Notes under the pieces: generated by a model
What the model was told of the DNA's origin: nothing
Seen by the model: the letters and a program-made list of their open reading frames with translations, nothing else
Database searches by the model: none
Position numbers and translations under genes: made by a program
Assembly: GCA_963575745.1 (NCBI GenBank)
Contig: CAUYUJ010014349.1
Span: 166,001-230,000 of the forward strand
Source of the DNA: Prorocentrum cordatum
Lineage: Eukaryota > Sar > Dinophyceae > Prorocentrales > Prorocentraceae
Length of the DNA stretch: 64,000 nt
Direction: 5' to 3'
In this document: positions 29,414 to 39,649 of the stretch, in pieces
Layout of the letters: every line of letters starts with the position of its first letter
How positions within the stretch are numbered: the first letter of the stretch is position 1

Positions 29414-30361
29414 CACACCTACCAGCGGCTCGAAGGCTCAGATTCTTTCGAGGACGATGCCCCCCTCGGCCCCTTCGAGCTGGAGCATGCGCTCTTCAAG
29501 GAGGCATTGGGGAGCCTGGGGAGCTTCTACTCCCACCCCGCCAGTGTCGTCTTCATGCTGACGCGGTTTCCAGATGAGTACGACGATGCTGCAAATCACA
29601 CCAGGTCGGGCAACACGGAGCAGTACTTCAATCGTGGCTGGTGTTTCTGCGAGTCCTCCGGGGCGATGCTGACGAAGAGTTGTTTATCCCTCGTGGACCT
29701 CGGCCGATCCACCAGAGCGGAGACCTGCTACTTTTGTGACTGGGGCTGTGCGCGCTCGCTGGTGACGACCTGCGCGGCGGGGCGCCGGGCGCCCGTCCTG
29801 CCCAACGCCTTCAACATGCAGCTGCAGAGCAAGGGGTTCACCAACGGCAAGGACGACTGGCCCCGGGTCGCCGAGCTCTACCGCCTTGCCTTCGCGCAGC
29901 GCTTCGAGGCCACGGAGAAGCTGAACTACGAGGGCCTGCAGTGGGGGGACGAGGAGGCGCAGCAGCTGGCCGCCGTTCTCGCCTCGGGCGCCGCGCCCCG
30001 GCTGCGGGAGCTCTGCCTCGAAGGCAACCGCGTGGGCGACGAGGGCGCCGCGCGGCTGGCGGAGGCCCTGCGCTCCCCGGGCGCGCTGCCCCAGCTGCAG
30101 GTGCTCTACCTCAGCGCAAACCGCGTGGGCGACGAGGAGGCCCTTCGCGCCCCGGACGCGCTGCACCAGCTGCGAAAGGTCTCCCTCGGCAACAACCGCG
30201 TGGGCGACGAGGGCGCCGCGCGGCTGGCGGAGGCCCTGCGCGCCCCGGGCGCGCTGCCCCAGTTGCAGGCCTGGGGCAACCCGCTCGACGGGCCAGGCTG
30301 GGCGGCGCTGCGCGCCGCGTGGGCGGAGGCCGGGCGGCCGGGCGGCCTGTGGCTCGACTGA
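29414..30361 (+). CDS. retrogene C-terminal half: leucine-rich repeat protein
   Basis: The same frame as 29078-29410 stays open to TGA at 30359-30361. It begins with the rest of the sensor-like domain (ALGSLGSFYSHPASVVFMLT, YFNRGWCFCESSGAMLTK, KGFTNGKDDW) and then gives RNase-inhibitor-type leucine-rich repeats: LRELCLEGNRVGDEGAARLA, LQVLYLSANRVGDE, LRKVSLGNNRVGDEGAARL. The repeat length is about 28 residues. The second repeat has lost the usual G-A-A-R-L-A-E part, giving DEEALRAP. Such repeats bind proteins. The domain order is NLR-like, but there is no NACHT or NB-ARC part. The leader relic upstream and the absence of introns point to a retrogene; the internal TAG makes full-length expression unlikely. 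Confidence 0.72.
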   Translation, partial: HTYQRLEGSDSFEDDAPLGPFELEHALFKEALGSLGSFYSHPASVVFMLTRFPDEYDDAANHTRSGNTEQYFNRGWCFCESSGAMLTKSCLSLVDLGRSTRAETCYFCDWGCARSLVTTCAAGRRAPVLPNAFNMQLQSKGFTNGKDDWPRVAELYRLAFAQRFEATEKLNYEGLQWGDEEAQQLAAVLASGAAPRLRELCLEGNRVGDEGAARLAEALRSPGALPQLQVLYLSANRVGDEEALRAPDALHQLRKVSLGNNRVGDEGAARLAEALRAPGALPQLQAWGNPLDGPGWAALRAAWAEAGRPGGLWLD

Positions 30362-31250
30362 GGAGGGCGGGGCGCGGCGCGGCGCGCGGCCGTCCGAGGC
30401 GCGCGGCGCGAGAGGCCTCCTCGCCTCCCCCGCCCTCCCGGGCCTTGCCCCGCTGGCGCCTCTTGCGCTCTTGCCTCCACTTCTGTCCTGTGGTTCAGGC
30501 CGTGAATCCCGAGCGGCCCGTCCTGGGGTGGAGCCCACGCCCTGCCCTGCGCACGTGCGTCGGCTGGTCAGCACTGGTCGGCGGGACGCGAGAGGGGCCA
30601 GGGGCACGTAGTGGTGAGTTTCACCATACGCTCCAGAGTGCCATGGCCACCACAGCACGTGCAGCAACAGCTTGGGCCACACCGGCTCGTGTCACGAGGA
30701 GAGGGGCAGGACAGGGAGGCGAGGCTGGGGGAGAGTAGGTGGACGGGCTGGCTCGTGGCAGAGGCGTCGTCAAAGGGAACCATGTCTTCGCCGCGTGGAT
30801 TGCGATCCGCACTGGCAGTTCATGCGACTCTCTGGCCCGCCAGCTAAAGACAGGCTTTCTCCCCTCCATCTCCTTGCTCCTTCCTTCGCCGTGACAGCTG
30901 AAGGCAGGCTGGGCGCTGCAAGCTAATTACTGTGCCCTGGGCAAATCGGTACAACGTATCGGCTCCAGATCACCTGTGTTCTCTTTCACGTTGTCGAGCT
31001 TTGGGCCTTTAATATGTATAGCTTCGAACGCGAGCGTGTGTCCACACTTTGAGCGCATTGTCGCCCCGTCTGATTTCTTTTCATCCTGCCCTCCTTCGCT
31101 TCCTCCTCCGCCTAGGCACGGCGCGGATGCCGCGTCGGCGTGACCGTGATTCATCACTTCGTGCGCTCATTTATCCACGCCTCGAGATCATAGCGAAACA
31201 AACAAAACACATCTATCTCCAGGAAGACTCGAGCGGCAGACTCGTCCCTG
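30362..31250. other. 3' flank of retrogene, no supported gene
   Basis: The GC-rich part to about 30600 may be the 3' untranslated region. I see no poly(A) run. The rest is unique-looking with no motif. Confidence 0.3.
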
Positions 31251-31254
31251 AATC

Positions 31255-31765
31255 CTATCGACGCTATGTTACTCACCCGAGCGGGCAATCCAAATCCTCA
31301 ATTGTCCAATCCAAATCCTTCTTGAGTGAAGGTTGAGGAAGTCTCGAGCGAGGCGCCCTCTCAATGGGGCCGACAAGTCTATTCTTTATAGATCTCGGCG
31401 GGTCGTCCAAATCTTGCAGCAGTCGTCATGTTTGAGCTCCTGAGGCCTGAATCTGGAGGACGTTTCGAGCGGGAGCTTCGTCTCTGATTGAATGGCGAGG
31501 AAATCTCGACCCCCTCAGTATGGGCGCCTAAGATCTTATTATTAACCCGTGCGGGGCGCCCACCTCTTGTACTCGTAATTCTTTGGGGCTCCTGGGGGCA
31601 TGCGTGTGGAGGAGGTCTCGAGCGGGAGCCTCCTCCAAGGGCTGAGGAAGTCTCGAGGGGGGGGGCCTCTCCCAGGGGTTGCCAGATCATGTTACTAACC
31701 CGAGCGGGCCATACACATACCTCAACCGCCGTCATCGTTCCCCACATCTTCAGCGGGGTTTTGGT
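31255..31765 (+). repeat. degenerate array with TCTCGAGCGAGGCGCC and AACCCGAGCGGGC
   Basis: Units combine AAGTCTCGAGCGAGGCGCC or GAGGTCTCGAGCGGGAGCC with TTACTAACCCGAGCGGGCC about 60-100 bp later. Three to four units are present. TCTCGAGCGAGGCGC recurs in the 44.4-45.0 kb array. Confidence 0.5.
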
Positions 31766-32017
31766 TCCTGACATCCTAGGTGGGGTGTTTGTGTCCTCTG
31801 GGCTCCCCGCGCAGGAATCTCCTCATCTCCCCCTCCCCGCCTCTCTCCACACCACCACACCATCGTCATCGATATCAGCATCCCATCTTGGCCACCGATC
31901 ATCAGAATCGCCGGCCATAGTCATTATCCAGCTGTCTGCGGCAAGTCCCGCCGCGGTGCAAGCCCGTAATTCGGGATGGCGATTGAACGAGGGGGCACGT
32001 GAAGCCGTCGCGTGTGA

Positions 32018-32137
32018 CAATCGTGATGAGGATGATGTTGCTGCTGATGATGATGCTGATGCTGAGAATGATGATGATGCTGATGCTGATGATGATGATG
32101 CTGATGCTGATGCTGATGCTGATGATGATGATGATGC

Positions 32138-32189
<52 letters not shown>

Positions 32190-32231
32190 ACGGATGCTGA
32201 GGATGGTGATGGTGATGGTGATAATGCTGAC

Positions 32232-32292
<61 letters not shown>

Positions 32293-32480
32293 CTGATGCT
32301 GATGATGATGATCATGATCATGATCATGATGATGATGATGATGCTGCTGCTGATGATGATGATGACGATGACGCTGACGATGACGCTGACGATGACGATG
32401 ACGATGACAACGATGATGCTAATGATAAGGACGAGGAGGAGGAAGAGGAGGATGAGGAGGATGAGCATGTTGACAGTGAT
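32018..32480 (+). repeat. (GATGAT/GATGCT)n microsatellite
   Basis: About 400 bp of GAT triplets with GCT, GCC and GAC variants, ending in GAGGAGGA. One frame gives an Asp and Ala string of over 100 residues, others Met or Ile strings. A starch-free coding role cannot be argued from composition alone. Confidence 0.95.
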
Positions 32481-33034
32481 GGCTGCTTTTTTGACCTGAG
32501 ACCCTTATTGTTGTTTCCCGTGGAGGCGGCGGCGCCCGTCCGCACCGTTTATGTGTGTTCATGTTCCTTTCTTTCTTTTCCTGCCGCTTGTCCCTGGTGA
32601 AACCTTTTTCTCTTTTTGTTTCGTGCGGCCTTGTGTGTTGTGTTTCTTGCCCAGGGGGGTCCCCTGCCTCTGCAGGGGGGGGGGGGCTTTTTTCTGTTCC
32701 TCCTTACTCGTGTTGCTCCTCCTTCCCCTCATCCTCCTCATCCTCCTCATCCGCCTCCTATTCTCCTCTCCCATATCATTCGGATACGCATGCTCGGATC
32801 AATCACACCCCTCACATGGTCCATCACAGACCCACTTCTCTTCACGGGCTTCATCGCAGACTGACTCTTCTTCCCGCAGGCTCAGCCACATCACCTCCTC
32901 ATTCAGATTCACTCAGGCTCATACCAATTCAGACTCCCCCAGACCCACTGAGGGAATTAGCCCCAGACGCAGACTCACTCGTACACCTTAAGCTTTTCCA
33001 CTTCGAAACGCTCTTCCCCACTCAGACTCACTCA
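32481..33034. other. pyrimidine-rich stretch with ACTCAGA spacer repeats
   Basis: TCC and TCATCC runs lie at 32700-32770. From 32855 on, ATTCAGATTCACTCAGGCTC and related CTCAGA variants repeat loosely. The same spacer type occurs at 33835-34145, on the other side of the 33-kb array. Confidence 0.45.
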
Positions 33035-33760
33035 GACATCTCGGTCGGCCCACTGCTCACCGCGATGTAGCTGGCGTGACACTTGGGCGCCCCAAGTGGG
33101 AACCGCGGATGTCTCAGGCGGTTTACTTGTTTCTCCCGCCCCCAGGCGTTCCGTGTTGAATGGTCCATTGCTCGCCGCGATATCACATGCATTATAGTTG
33201 GGCACCTCTAAGAGGAGCCGCCAGAGAGTATGATATTGACCCGTTCGCGCCCAGAGCGTGGGGGGGGGCTCACGCGGTTTGCTTGTTTCTGCCCCCACAG
33301 TTTTTCGATGGTGGTGGCCCATTGTTCACCGCGATAGCAGGCGTGGCACATGTGCACCCCATGGAGGGGCCGCCAGGAGGTATGCCACTCGCCCGTTCGC
33401 GCCCAGATTGTGGGCATGCCTCGGGTGGTTTGCCCGCTTCTGCCCCCGGAGTTTCGTTATTTGGGTGGTCGCTGCTCACCGCGATATCGCAGGCGTTGCA
33501 CTTGGGCACGCCATGGGGGAGCCGCCATGAGGGATGACACTCGCCTTGCGAGCCATGGTGGGGATGTCTCGGACGGTTTGCCCGTTTCTGCCTCCCAGAC
33601 GTTTCTCTTGTGGCCGTCCTTTGCCCACAGCAATACAGAAGGCATGGCATTTTGGCACTCCGAGGGGAAGCAGCTAGGGGGGATGACGTTCGTCCGTTGG
33701 TGCACATATTGTGGGGGTGTCTCAGGCGGTTCGCTTCAGGTGGTTTGTTTGTTGTTGCCC
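33035..33760 (+). repeat. 150-bp tandem array with CACCGCGAT units
   Basis: CTCACCGCGAT marks the unit starts at about 33057, 33173, 33327, 33473 and (diverged) 33632. Each unit continues with GGGCACSCCA and CCGCCATGAGGG-like sequence, then CCGTTCGCGCCCAGATTGTG and GGTTTGCCCGTTTCTGCCCC. An isolated unit lies at 34165-34260. The block CCGTTCGCGGCCAAAT of the 44-kb array is clearly related. Confidence 0.7.
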
Positions 33761-33829
33761 CCCCATGCGTTTCTCGTTGAATGTGTGTGCTCCTCACTAA
33801 CCAACCTCCTCTCCCTCCGTCTTCTCCAT

Positions 33830-34290
33830 TGCTTCAGTCAGACGCATTGATTCTCACTCAGATTAATTCAGAAGTTGTCCTTCCTCTGTTCGACTGACTC
33901 ACCACATTCAGCTTAGCCCATACTCGAAGTCACCCACATTCAGAATCTTCCATACTTCGGCTCAACCATATTCATACCCACACAAACTCAGACTCTTTAG
34001 CACCTACATGAACTCACACCCAGATGTTTTATTCTCCACTTTCAGACCCACTCTCACAGACTCGCTCCCAGTCCTATTCACTCATAGGCAGTTTTGCTTG
34101 CACTCTTACTTCGCTCACACTCAGATCACTCACGCTCATACTCGCTCTACTTAAGTTTGCGCGCAGGTGGCCACCGCGATATATCCGGGGTGGTATTTGG
34201 GCATCCCAAATGCCAGTAGGCGCCGCGAGTAGCACGCCAGAGGGCGTGGCGACGCTATGCGCGCTTGCCTGAGTTGTTGCAGTGAGACCA
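33830..34290 (+). repeat. ACTCAGA spacer and isolated CACCGCGAT unit
   Basis: Loose repeats of CACTCAGATT and ACTCACAC fill 33835-34145, then GCCACCGCGATATATCCGGG starts a single array-type unit ending near 34290. This copies the order seen at 32855-33060. Confidence 0.5.
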
Positions 34291-34800
34291 CCTCGCTCTT
34301 CCATTATTGTGTTCCGTCGTCTCACTTGAAAGCTGCCCACTGGAGGAGGACGTCACTGAAGTCGTCGTTGTCGTCTTTGCCGCGCCTGTCGTTTACGCGG
34401 ACTCGCTCTCACACCCGCAGAATTAATGACAAATTCCTCAGCCTGCGGCAGTTTTGTTGCTCCTTCGGGGGGTAGGCGCGCTTCCTGGGAACCCCCGCGG
34501 GCTGGGCATCCCGAGGAGCTCTGGGCGGGGGGGAACGCCACGTGAGGGGTCTGCCCAGGACGGGTCTGCCTGAGGATTACCCCGGGGGGGTGTTCCAGGG
34601 ACGAGGACTCCCGCGGGGGTCCCTCGGTCGGTGGCCCATGTGGGGGGGCACGCGGGAGGCCAGAGCGCCCCGCGTTGCTTCGGGAAGGGAGCCCCTTTAT
34701 GGATCCCCCAAGGAGGATGGGCCCTCCCAAGGATGGGTCCCACTTCCGGGACGAGTTCCGGGAGGGCCCCCCCAAGGCTGGGAGGCTTGGGAGGCGCCGG
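34291..34800. other. G-rich stretch, no supported gene
   Basis: Sequence with many GGGG runs on the plus strand. The long minus-strand frame here is Pro, Ala and Arg rich and matches nothing I know. Confidence 0.3.
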
Positions 34801-34803
34801 AAC

Positions 34804-34887
34804 GGTTTGCTTCGGAAGCAAGCCGCTCCGGCGCGGGTCACGAAACGCGCCAGAAGTAGTGGTTCCGGCGCATTTCGTGACACGCGC
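34804..34887. repeat. two strong hairpins
   Basis: GGTTTGCTT and AAGCAAGCC (34804-34824) pair around CGG. GCGCGGGTCACGAAACGCGC (34831-34850) pairs with GCGCATTTCGTGACACGCGC (34868-34887), matching at 18-19 of 21 positions with a 15-base loop. This is well above what I see elsewhere in unique sequence. Confidence 0.65.
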
Positions 34888-34989
34888 GGTACGAACATCA
34901 AAAGCACATCGCGAAGCATCAGTTTTTCGATGCACATTTTGAGGTTATATCCACAATTGCGGAAGCGGAAGCAAATAATAATCTCAAGC

Positions 34990-36150
34990 ATCAAGTGCTG
35001 ACAGGAATCCGCGCAACATCTGCGAACCTTTGATGTGGACGACGCGAATGGAGCCATCCTCGGGGACAGCGGCGGCATCGCGGAGGAGGGCGTGCGCAGG
35101 CTTGAAGGCTTCGGACTGCCCGCGCAGGAGGTGGGGTGACCCCGTGGCAAAGGGCGCCAGAAGGCCAGGCCAAACAGGCCAGGCCTGCTTCAGTTCGACA
35201 TTTGTGACCAGACTTTCGAGCTGGACAACGGCGCCATGGCAGCACCGTTCGGAGCATCCACCGTGGACCTGTTCGAGGCAAGTGGAAGAAGGCATCCAAG
35301 ACCATGGTCACTATGACGTGTAGGGCGATGCAGGCGCTGAGGAGGACGGGGCGCATTTTGCACTCGGTGTGCCCATGAATAAGTTCTCGCTTCAGCATTT
35401 GCAGCGGGCGAGACTCGTGATCAAGCAAGTGTACGGGCACGGCCGCATGTCGGAGGTGATTCGGCTCGATTTATTCCGACCTCGACCCCATGAGGGAGGC
35501 CGCTAACATGCCGCTGGACAGGTATTCCAAGGAGTGGTGGAGGACCACGGACTGGGGGCACAAGAAAGACAGATTGCTACCCGCGACCATGCAGAGGCGC
35601 GTGCGCGGGCAGGCCCTCGGCGGCTCATGGTAAGTCAGAACCTGGCCCGACTAGAGCGGCGTGCACGGCAGCCACCGAGGCAGGGTGGAAGGTGGAGAGC
35701 CGCCGCTAGGTTTGCCCCCCCCCCACCCCCCTTGTTTCCGCAGGCCTTCCGTTTTCGAGCGCAGCCCCAAGCGGATGGAGCGGATCTTCTTCGAGGGCGC
35801 GATGGACATGGCGCGCGCCAGGTCGACGGGCTCGCTGAGGCGCGACACTTTATGCGCGCAGGCGTGATAACCTCTCCGAGCAGGACGTGCCCGCGATCTG
35901 GTGGGATGTGGTCGCTGGCGCCTCCGCGTCCAATCACCTCGAGTCCCTGGGGCAGTGGGCGATGGCATCGGTCGTGGGCGTCGCCTAGCTCGCGGGCCTC
36001 ATGATGGTCGAGTGGGGCTACGGCGAAAATGCGGGCGACAAGAGCCACTGCCGCGTGACAGGCACGCGCACCGCCACGGAGTGCGCGCGGCCATTGCTGA
36101 AGGCCACGGGAAGAGTGACGCCGCCAGTTTCGCGCGTCTGAATCACCGCA
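34990..36150 (+). pseudogene. decayed unrecognised coding region
   Basis: Protein-like fragments appear in order on the plus strand in changing frames: FDVDDANGAILGDSGGIAEE near 35027, FDICDQTFELDNGAMAAPFG near 35195, LQHLQRARLVIKQVYGHGRM near 35393, KEWWRTTDWGHKKDRLLPAT near 35530, and QDVPAIWWDVVAGASASNHL near 35880 followed by MMVEWGYGENAGDKSHC after an in-frame TAG. Non-repetitive composition argues for a former gene. It may be the N-terminal part of the retroelement whose RNase H relic lies next (36421 on), but I recognise no motif in it. Confidence 0.35.
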
Positions 36151-36420
36151 AATCGCAAGAGATCGAATATTACTACATCGGCATTCTTGTGCCCGAATCA
36201 CCAGCGATTATGATCGTGCGTGCGTTCGAGGATGTCAAAATATTGATATCGAGCGGTGCGCGTTTTACCCTGACCAGCGTCTGCTGGAGACGGTTCTGCC
36301 ACCACTCGTGCTCTCACGAAGAGGTTCGACGGGCGGAATGGGCGGTGGCTCAAACGGGTGGGGGTGGTGCGGGAGTTTCTTGGCCCCCTCACCTCTCAGC
36401 CCTCTCCGTACTCGCGCGCT

Positions 36421-37220
36421 GCTGAATTTCAAGCCTTTGTTTTAGGGGCTGGGTACTGTGGTGGGGGCCAGAGCTACATGTGCGGTATTGCGGCTGTGCT
36501 GGCAGTTTCTGCGCGCGGAGTCGTGCGCACCTCTGGTTTTCAGCGTGGCTCGACGCCCGGCATTGGCGCCGAGTGCGGCGCGGCGACCTCGAATACATAG
36601 CGACGGTCAAGGTCACATCGCACCAGGTCGCCCCAGCCGCCCTTCAGACGGAGGGTGAGCGGCGGGTCGTCTTGGATGCGTAGGCGGACGAAGCGGCGAA
36701 GGCAGTACTCAGCTTATGGCCGCGACACGCCCAGGAAGAGGTGCGTTTGGAGGATGTTTTCTAAGGGTATTCGGCGCTGGCTGATGAAACTGGGGCGTGT
36801 GCTGGCGGCCTGGCGTGCGGGCCCGCTCCCGATGCTGAGTGGGCTACTTTGCCGCCGCGCGAGAGAACTTCTACGGCCGAGATGCCGTGCGTTCGGCAGC
36901 ACGATCTGCACGAGGTGGCCGAAGACCGCTGGCGGTGTCTTCAGTTCTTGCTTGGTTTTCCCAGTTGGAAAGCTGGGATGGCCTTTGCGTGTGGCCGTGC
37001 GGCGCCCAAATGCTGGCGTTGTCTGCGCGAGCACGCAGATCCGCATGTACTATGGGGTGCGTTAATCGACCCGACATGCACACCGCCAGAGGATGTATTG
37101 TGTGCCGTGCGCACGATACGCTCAGTGCACACAGTACGCTCAATTGCAGCCGCGTGGGCCGGCACGGAAGTGCCCTGTCCAGCGCCCTGGTATTGTCCTC
37201 GGCCAGACGGGCAATGAGCG
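36421..37220 (+). pseudogene. RNase H-like C-terminal relic of a non-LTR element
   Basis: A frame near 36580 reads LEYIATVKVTSHQVAPAALQ then, after a TAG at 36680-36682, ADEAAKAVLSLWPRHAQEE. Val-Lys-x-x-x-His followed at distance by an A-D-x-A-A-K-x-A block is the end of an RNase H domain as found in non-LTR retrotransposons (the G-N-x-x-A-D step). The next part, from about 36849 in another frame, reads LHEVAEDRWRCLQFLLGFPS and CWRCLREHADPH, with a Cys and His group. Frames change and stops occur, so this is a dead copy. A reverse transcriptase core was not found upstream. Confidence 0.4.
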
Positions 37221-37519
37221 GCGGAACGGCAGAGTTAGGTTTTCCGCGACCTGGGTTTACCCTCTCGCGGGTGTGGAAGCGTTGCTTAGTGCACCATTGC
37301 TGCTGGCTTGTTCGGCTTCCGCAGGCGGGGCACAAAAACCCTCACCTCCTCCTGCTTCGTTCTCATTCCCCCGCCCCCACATCCCTATCGTCTTCCCCTC
37401 TCCTTTTTCCCCCTTCTTATCAGATGGTGTCGCCTTTTCGCCCTGAAGGAAACAAGTCCTGAGGGAGACGGGCCCTGAGGTTCGAGGGGCACAACAACGA
37501 CATCAACATAGATACTCCA
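37221..37519. other. pyrimidine tract ending in splice-acceptor-like AG
   Basis: A tract of C and T (37330-37420) ends CTTCTTATCAG at about 37424, a good 3' splice-site pattern, but the frame after it closes within eight codons. I see no gene. Confidence 0.3.
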
Positions 37520-37646
37520 TTGTCCGCTCGTACTTCTCGGCTCGGCACCTAGGCCCCGCATGGCGGCGCCTCCGGCGGCGTACCTCGCGCGCTCCGCGTG
37601 CCAGGGAAGCTGGGTTCCCGCAGATCAAGAGATCCGCGCGGACAGT
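37520..37646. mobile_element. MITE-like element, copy 2
   Basis: The left end TGTCCGCTCGTACTTCTCGG pairs imperfectly with the reverse complement of the right end, CTGTCCGCGCGGATCTCTTG. The core contains GGCGGCGCCTCCGGCGGC and a GCGCGCTCCGCG step like the other copies. Confidence 0.55.
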
Positions 37647-37694
37647 CGAACATTTATGTAAAGGAGGTCTTCTTCCTTTGGAGGTGTTTGACCG

Positions 37695-37768
37695 TTTCTG
37701 GGCCCCGGGGGCCGTCAGAAAGCAGCCCAGGACGAGCCGCTGGTCTTTGGGGAAGGCCCTGAAATAGT
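37695..37768 (+). repeat. dispersed repeat C, copy 3
   Basis: The copy reads TGGGCCCCGGGGGCCGTCAG, then AGCAGCCCAGGACGAG and GGTCTTTGGGGAAGGCCCTG. It lies about 50 bp from MITE copy 2. Confidence 0.5.
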
Positions 37769-38554
37769 TTTTCACTCCCGGACGTTAAGGGACGTCACCT
37801 GGGGGGGAGGAGGGTGATGTGGCCGGTGTTGTCACGTTTCGCGCTGACGCTGCTTGGGAACATTTAGGAATAACCCAAGACAACCTAGAGGTCAGCACGA
37901 GTCGTGACGTTACCGAGGGGGGGGGGCCGGGGCCGCCAACGGCTGCTATCGCGAAGCGTAGATGGGGTCCAGGACCCGGCTCCTTCATGCCAACCTTTCG
38001 GTACTCCCATCGGAGGCGAAGGGCCTGCCCGCGAAGAAGGACTGCCTGCTGCCGTTCGGCCAGCTCCTGCAGCTGCAGAGCTCGATGGCCCGCCCACCCG
38101 GATACGCTCCAGGCCCTCCGCGGGCGCAGACGGTTCGAGGCGGGGAGTTGTCCGTCAGCACCGCTTTGATGATCGATTTTCGGGGATCTCGGGAAAGGGG
38201 ATGGATACGTTCGGGCGCCTGGGGGAGGGAAATCAGTCCATCTCCACCGCCCGCCGAGGGCCTCGAAGAACGATCCCCAAGGCGGTGCCGATCTTAATTG
38301 GCCGCGGAAGCGGCAGGGCCTTCTCCCTCACCGTTTTCGACAGAGTTTCAACTGAAAGCAGAAGCGGTAACAACAAGATGCGACTAGAAATGGCAACAAA
38401 ACGTTTCCAGGATTGGAACCGCAGCCCGAACTAGAAGTAACAGGGCGACGGAACTGGAACAAACATCGCCGGAGCAGGCAAAACAAATGCAAACCAGAGC
38501 CCGTAAAACAACGGTCTTGTTGTTCGAAGATGAATTACATAAACATTTGGTTCG
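37769..38554. other. no supported gene
   Basis: This is GC-rich sequence in which two plus-strand frames run over 100 codons (37962-38297 and 37904-38434), but they overlap and show no motif. A run LPSEAKGLPAKKDCLLPFGQ looks protein-like without further support. Confidence 0.25.
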
Positions 38555-38677
38555 ACAGTCCGCGCAGATTTTTGGGATCTGCGCTAGAGTCCCCTGGCGG
38601 CACCTCGGCGGCGCCCCTGGCGCGCTTCGCGCGCCAGGGAGGAGGTTCCAGCGCAGATCCTGAGAACGTATCTTGGA
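38555..38677. mobile_element. MITE-like element, copy 3
   Basis: The left end has CCGCGCAGATTTTTGGGATC then TGCGCTAG. The reverse complement of the right end has GTTCTCAGGATCTGCGCTGG. The core holds GGCGGCGCCCCTGGCGCGC and a near-perfect hairpin CCTGGCGCG, CTTCG loop, CGCGCCAGG. The outer 15 bp of the right end have diverged. Confidence 0.6.
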
Positions 38678-38839
38678 GCCGGCTTGGGGTTTGATGTGGC
38701 CCCAGCATATGGGTCCGGCCAGCAGGAAAAGGTGGCAGGTTCGAGGTTCTGGGTTCGAGACGGTTGTTCTGTTTGTCGAGGCACTAACAGCCACCACTGG
38801 CGGCGCGCAAAAGGGAGTCGGGCGAGGGGAGGGTGGCGG

Positions 38840-38985
38840 TAGCCTTCTAAGTAGGCAGGGATCGTGCTCAGGCGCTTTCGATGAGGCCTCTCAAATGGCG
38901 GGGGGGCCCGGAGGGCTGGGAGGGCAGGCAGGAAGGCAGATGGCTCGGAGGCTTTGAGAAGGCCTCTCAGAAGGCGGGGGGCAGC
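38840..38985. repeat. CTTCTCAGAAG-related cluster
   Basis: TAGCCTTCTAAGTAGGC, GAGGCCTCTCAAATGGC, GGCTTTGAGAAGG and GGCCTCTCAGAAGGC occur in turn. They are weaker relatives of the clusters at 14.9 and 26.0 kb, and like the first they follow a MITE-like copy within 300 bp. Confidence 0.45.
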
Positions 38986-39290
38986 GAAGCCCCCTGCCCT
39001 GTTTAAGGCCATCTCCCTCACCCAACCCCCGTCTGCGCGCCGCCGCCACGAATCCTGTTCAAATGATCCATCTCCCGTTTTCGTTGTCCATTTTGGAGGT
39101 GCGCTCGTCGGGTACGGAAGCGAGCAGGGCTGCCAAGAGCGGTGAACGGGAGCGCAGCAGCAGTGGGCGCAGGAGGACGGACACAAGGCAGACGCCTGGC
39201 GCGCCACGCTCAGGATAGAGCCGATGGGTGGCCAGAGCAACAACATTTGCTTTGTGCAGGCGAACGTATAGATACATAAAGTAAATTATC
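38986..39290. other. no supported gene
   Basis: Unique sequence between the cluster and MITE copy 4. No motif seen. Confidence 0.25.
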
Positions 39291-39421
39291 GGCGCTCCGC
39301 TCGAAATTGTCGGATCTCAGCTCGGCTCCCCCCCAGCTGCGCCTCTGGCGACGCCTCTGGCGCGCTCCTCGCAGCAGGGAGCGGGGCCCAGCGCGGAGCC
39401 AAGAAATCCGCGCAGAGTTCT
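39291..39421. mobile_element. MITE-like element, copy 4
   Basis: The left end GCGCTCCGCTCGAAATTGTC then GGATCTCAGCTCGG pairs with the reverse complement of the right end, CTCTGCGCGGATTTCTTGGC then TCCGCGCTGGG. The core has GGCGACGCCTCTGGCGCGC. Confidence 0.6.
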
Positions 39422-39649
39422 TAAAGTGCATATGGATTCAATTAGTTGTTCTGTAATCATACATTGCCACCACACTCTCACAGCGCCAAACATATTTCAC
39501 ACGTTTGTGAAACAACGGAAGCAGCGTGCAGCAACAGCCGCGGCAGCAAAACAGCTGCGCAGAGAGAGAGTGAGAGAAAGAGAGAGGCGGGACACGTGCG
39601 AAGCGTAGGACTCAAGTGAGCGACAGAAGAAATTGGGATCGAAGACATC

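Noticed and set aside
31999-32499. Asp and Ala rich acidic protein from the GAT repeat
   Set aside because: The string is fully explained by a triplet microsatellite and all three frames on each strand are similarly open.
38741-38765. tRNA B-box-like GGGTTCGAGAC
   Set aside because: No matching A box, acceptor stem or cloverleaf can be drawn around it.
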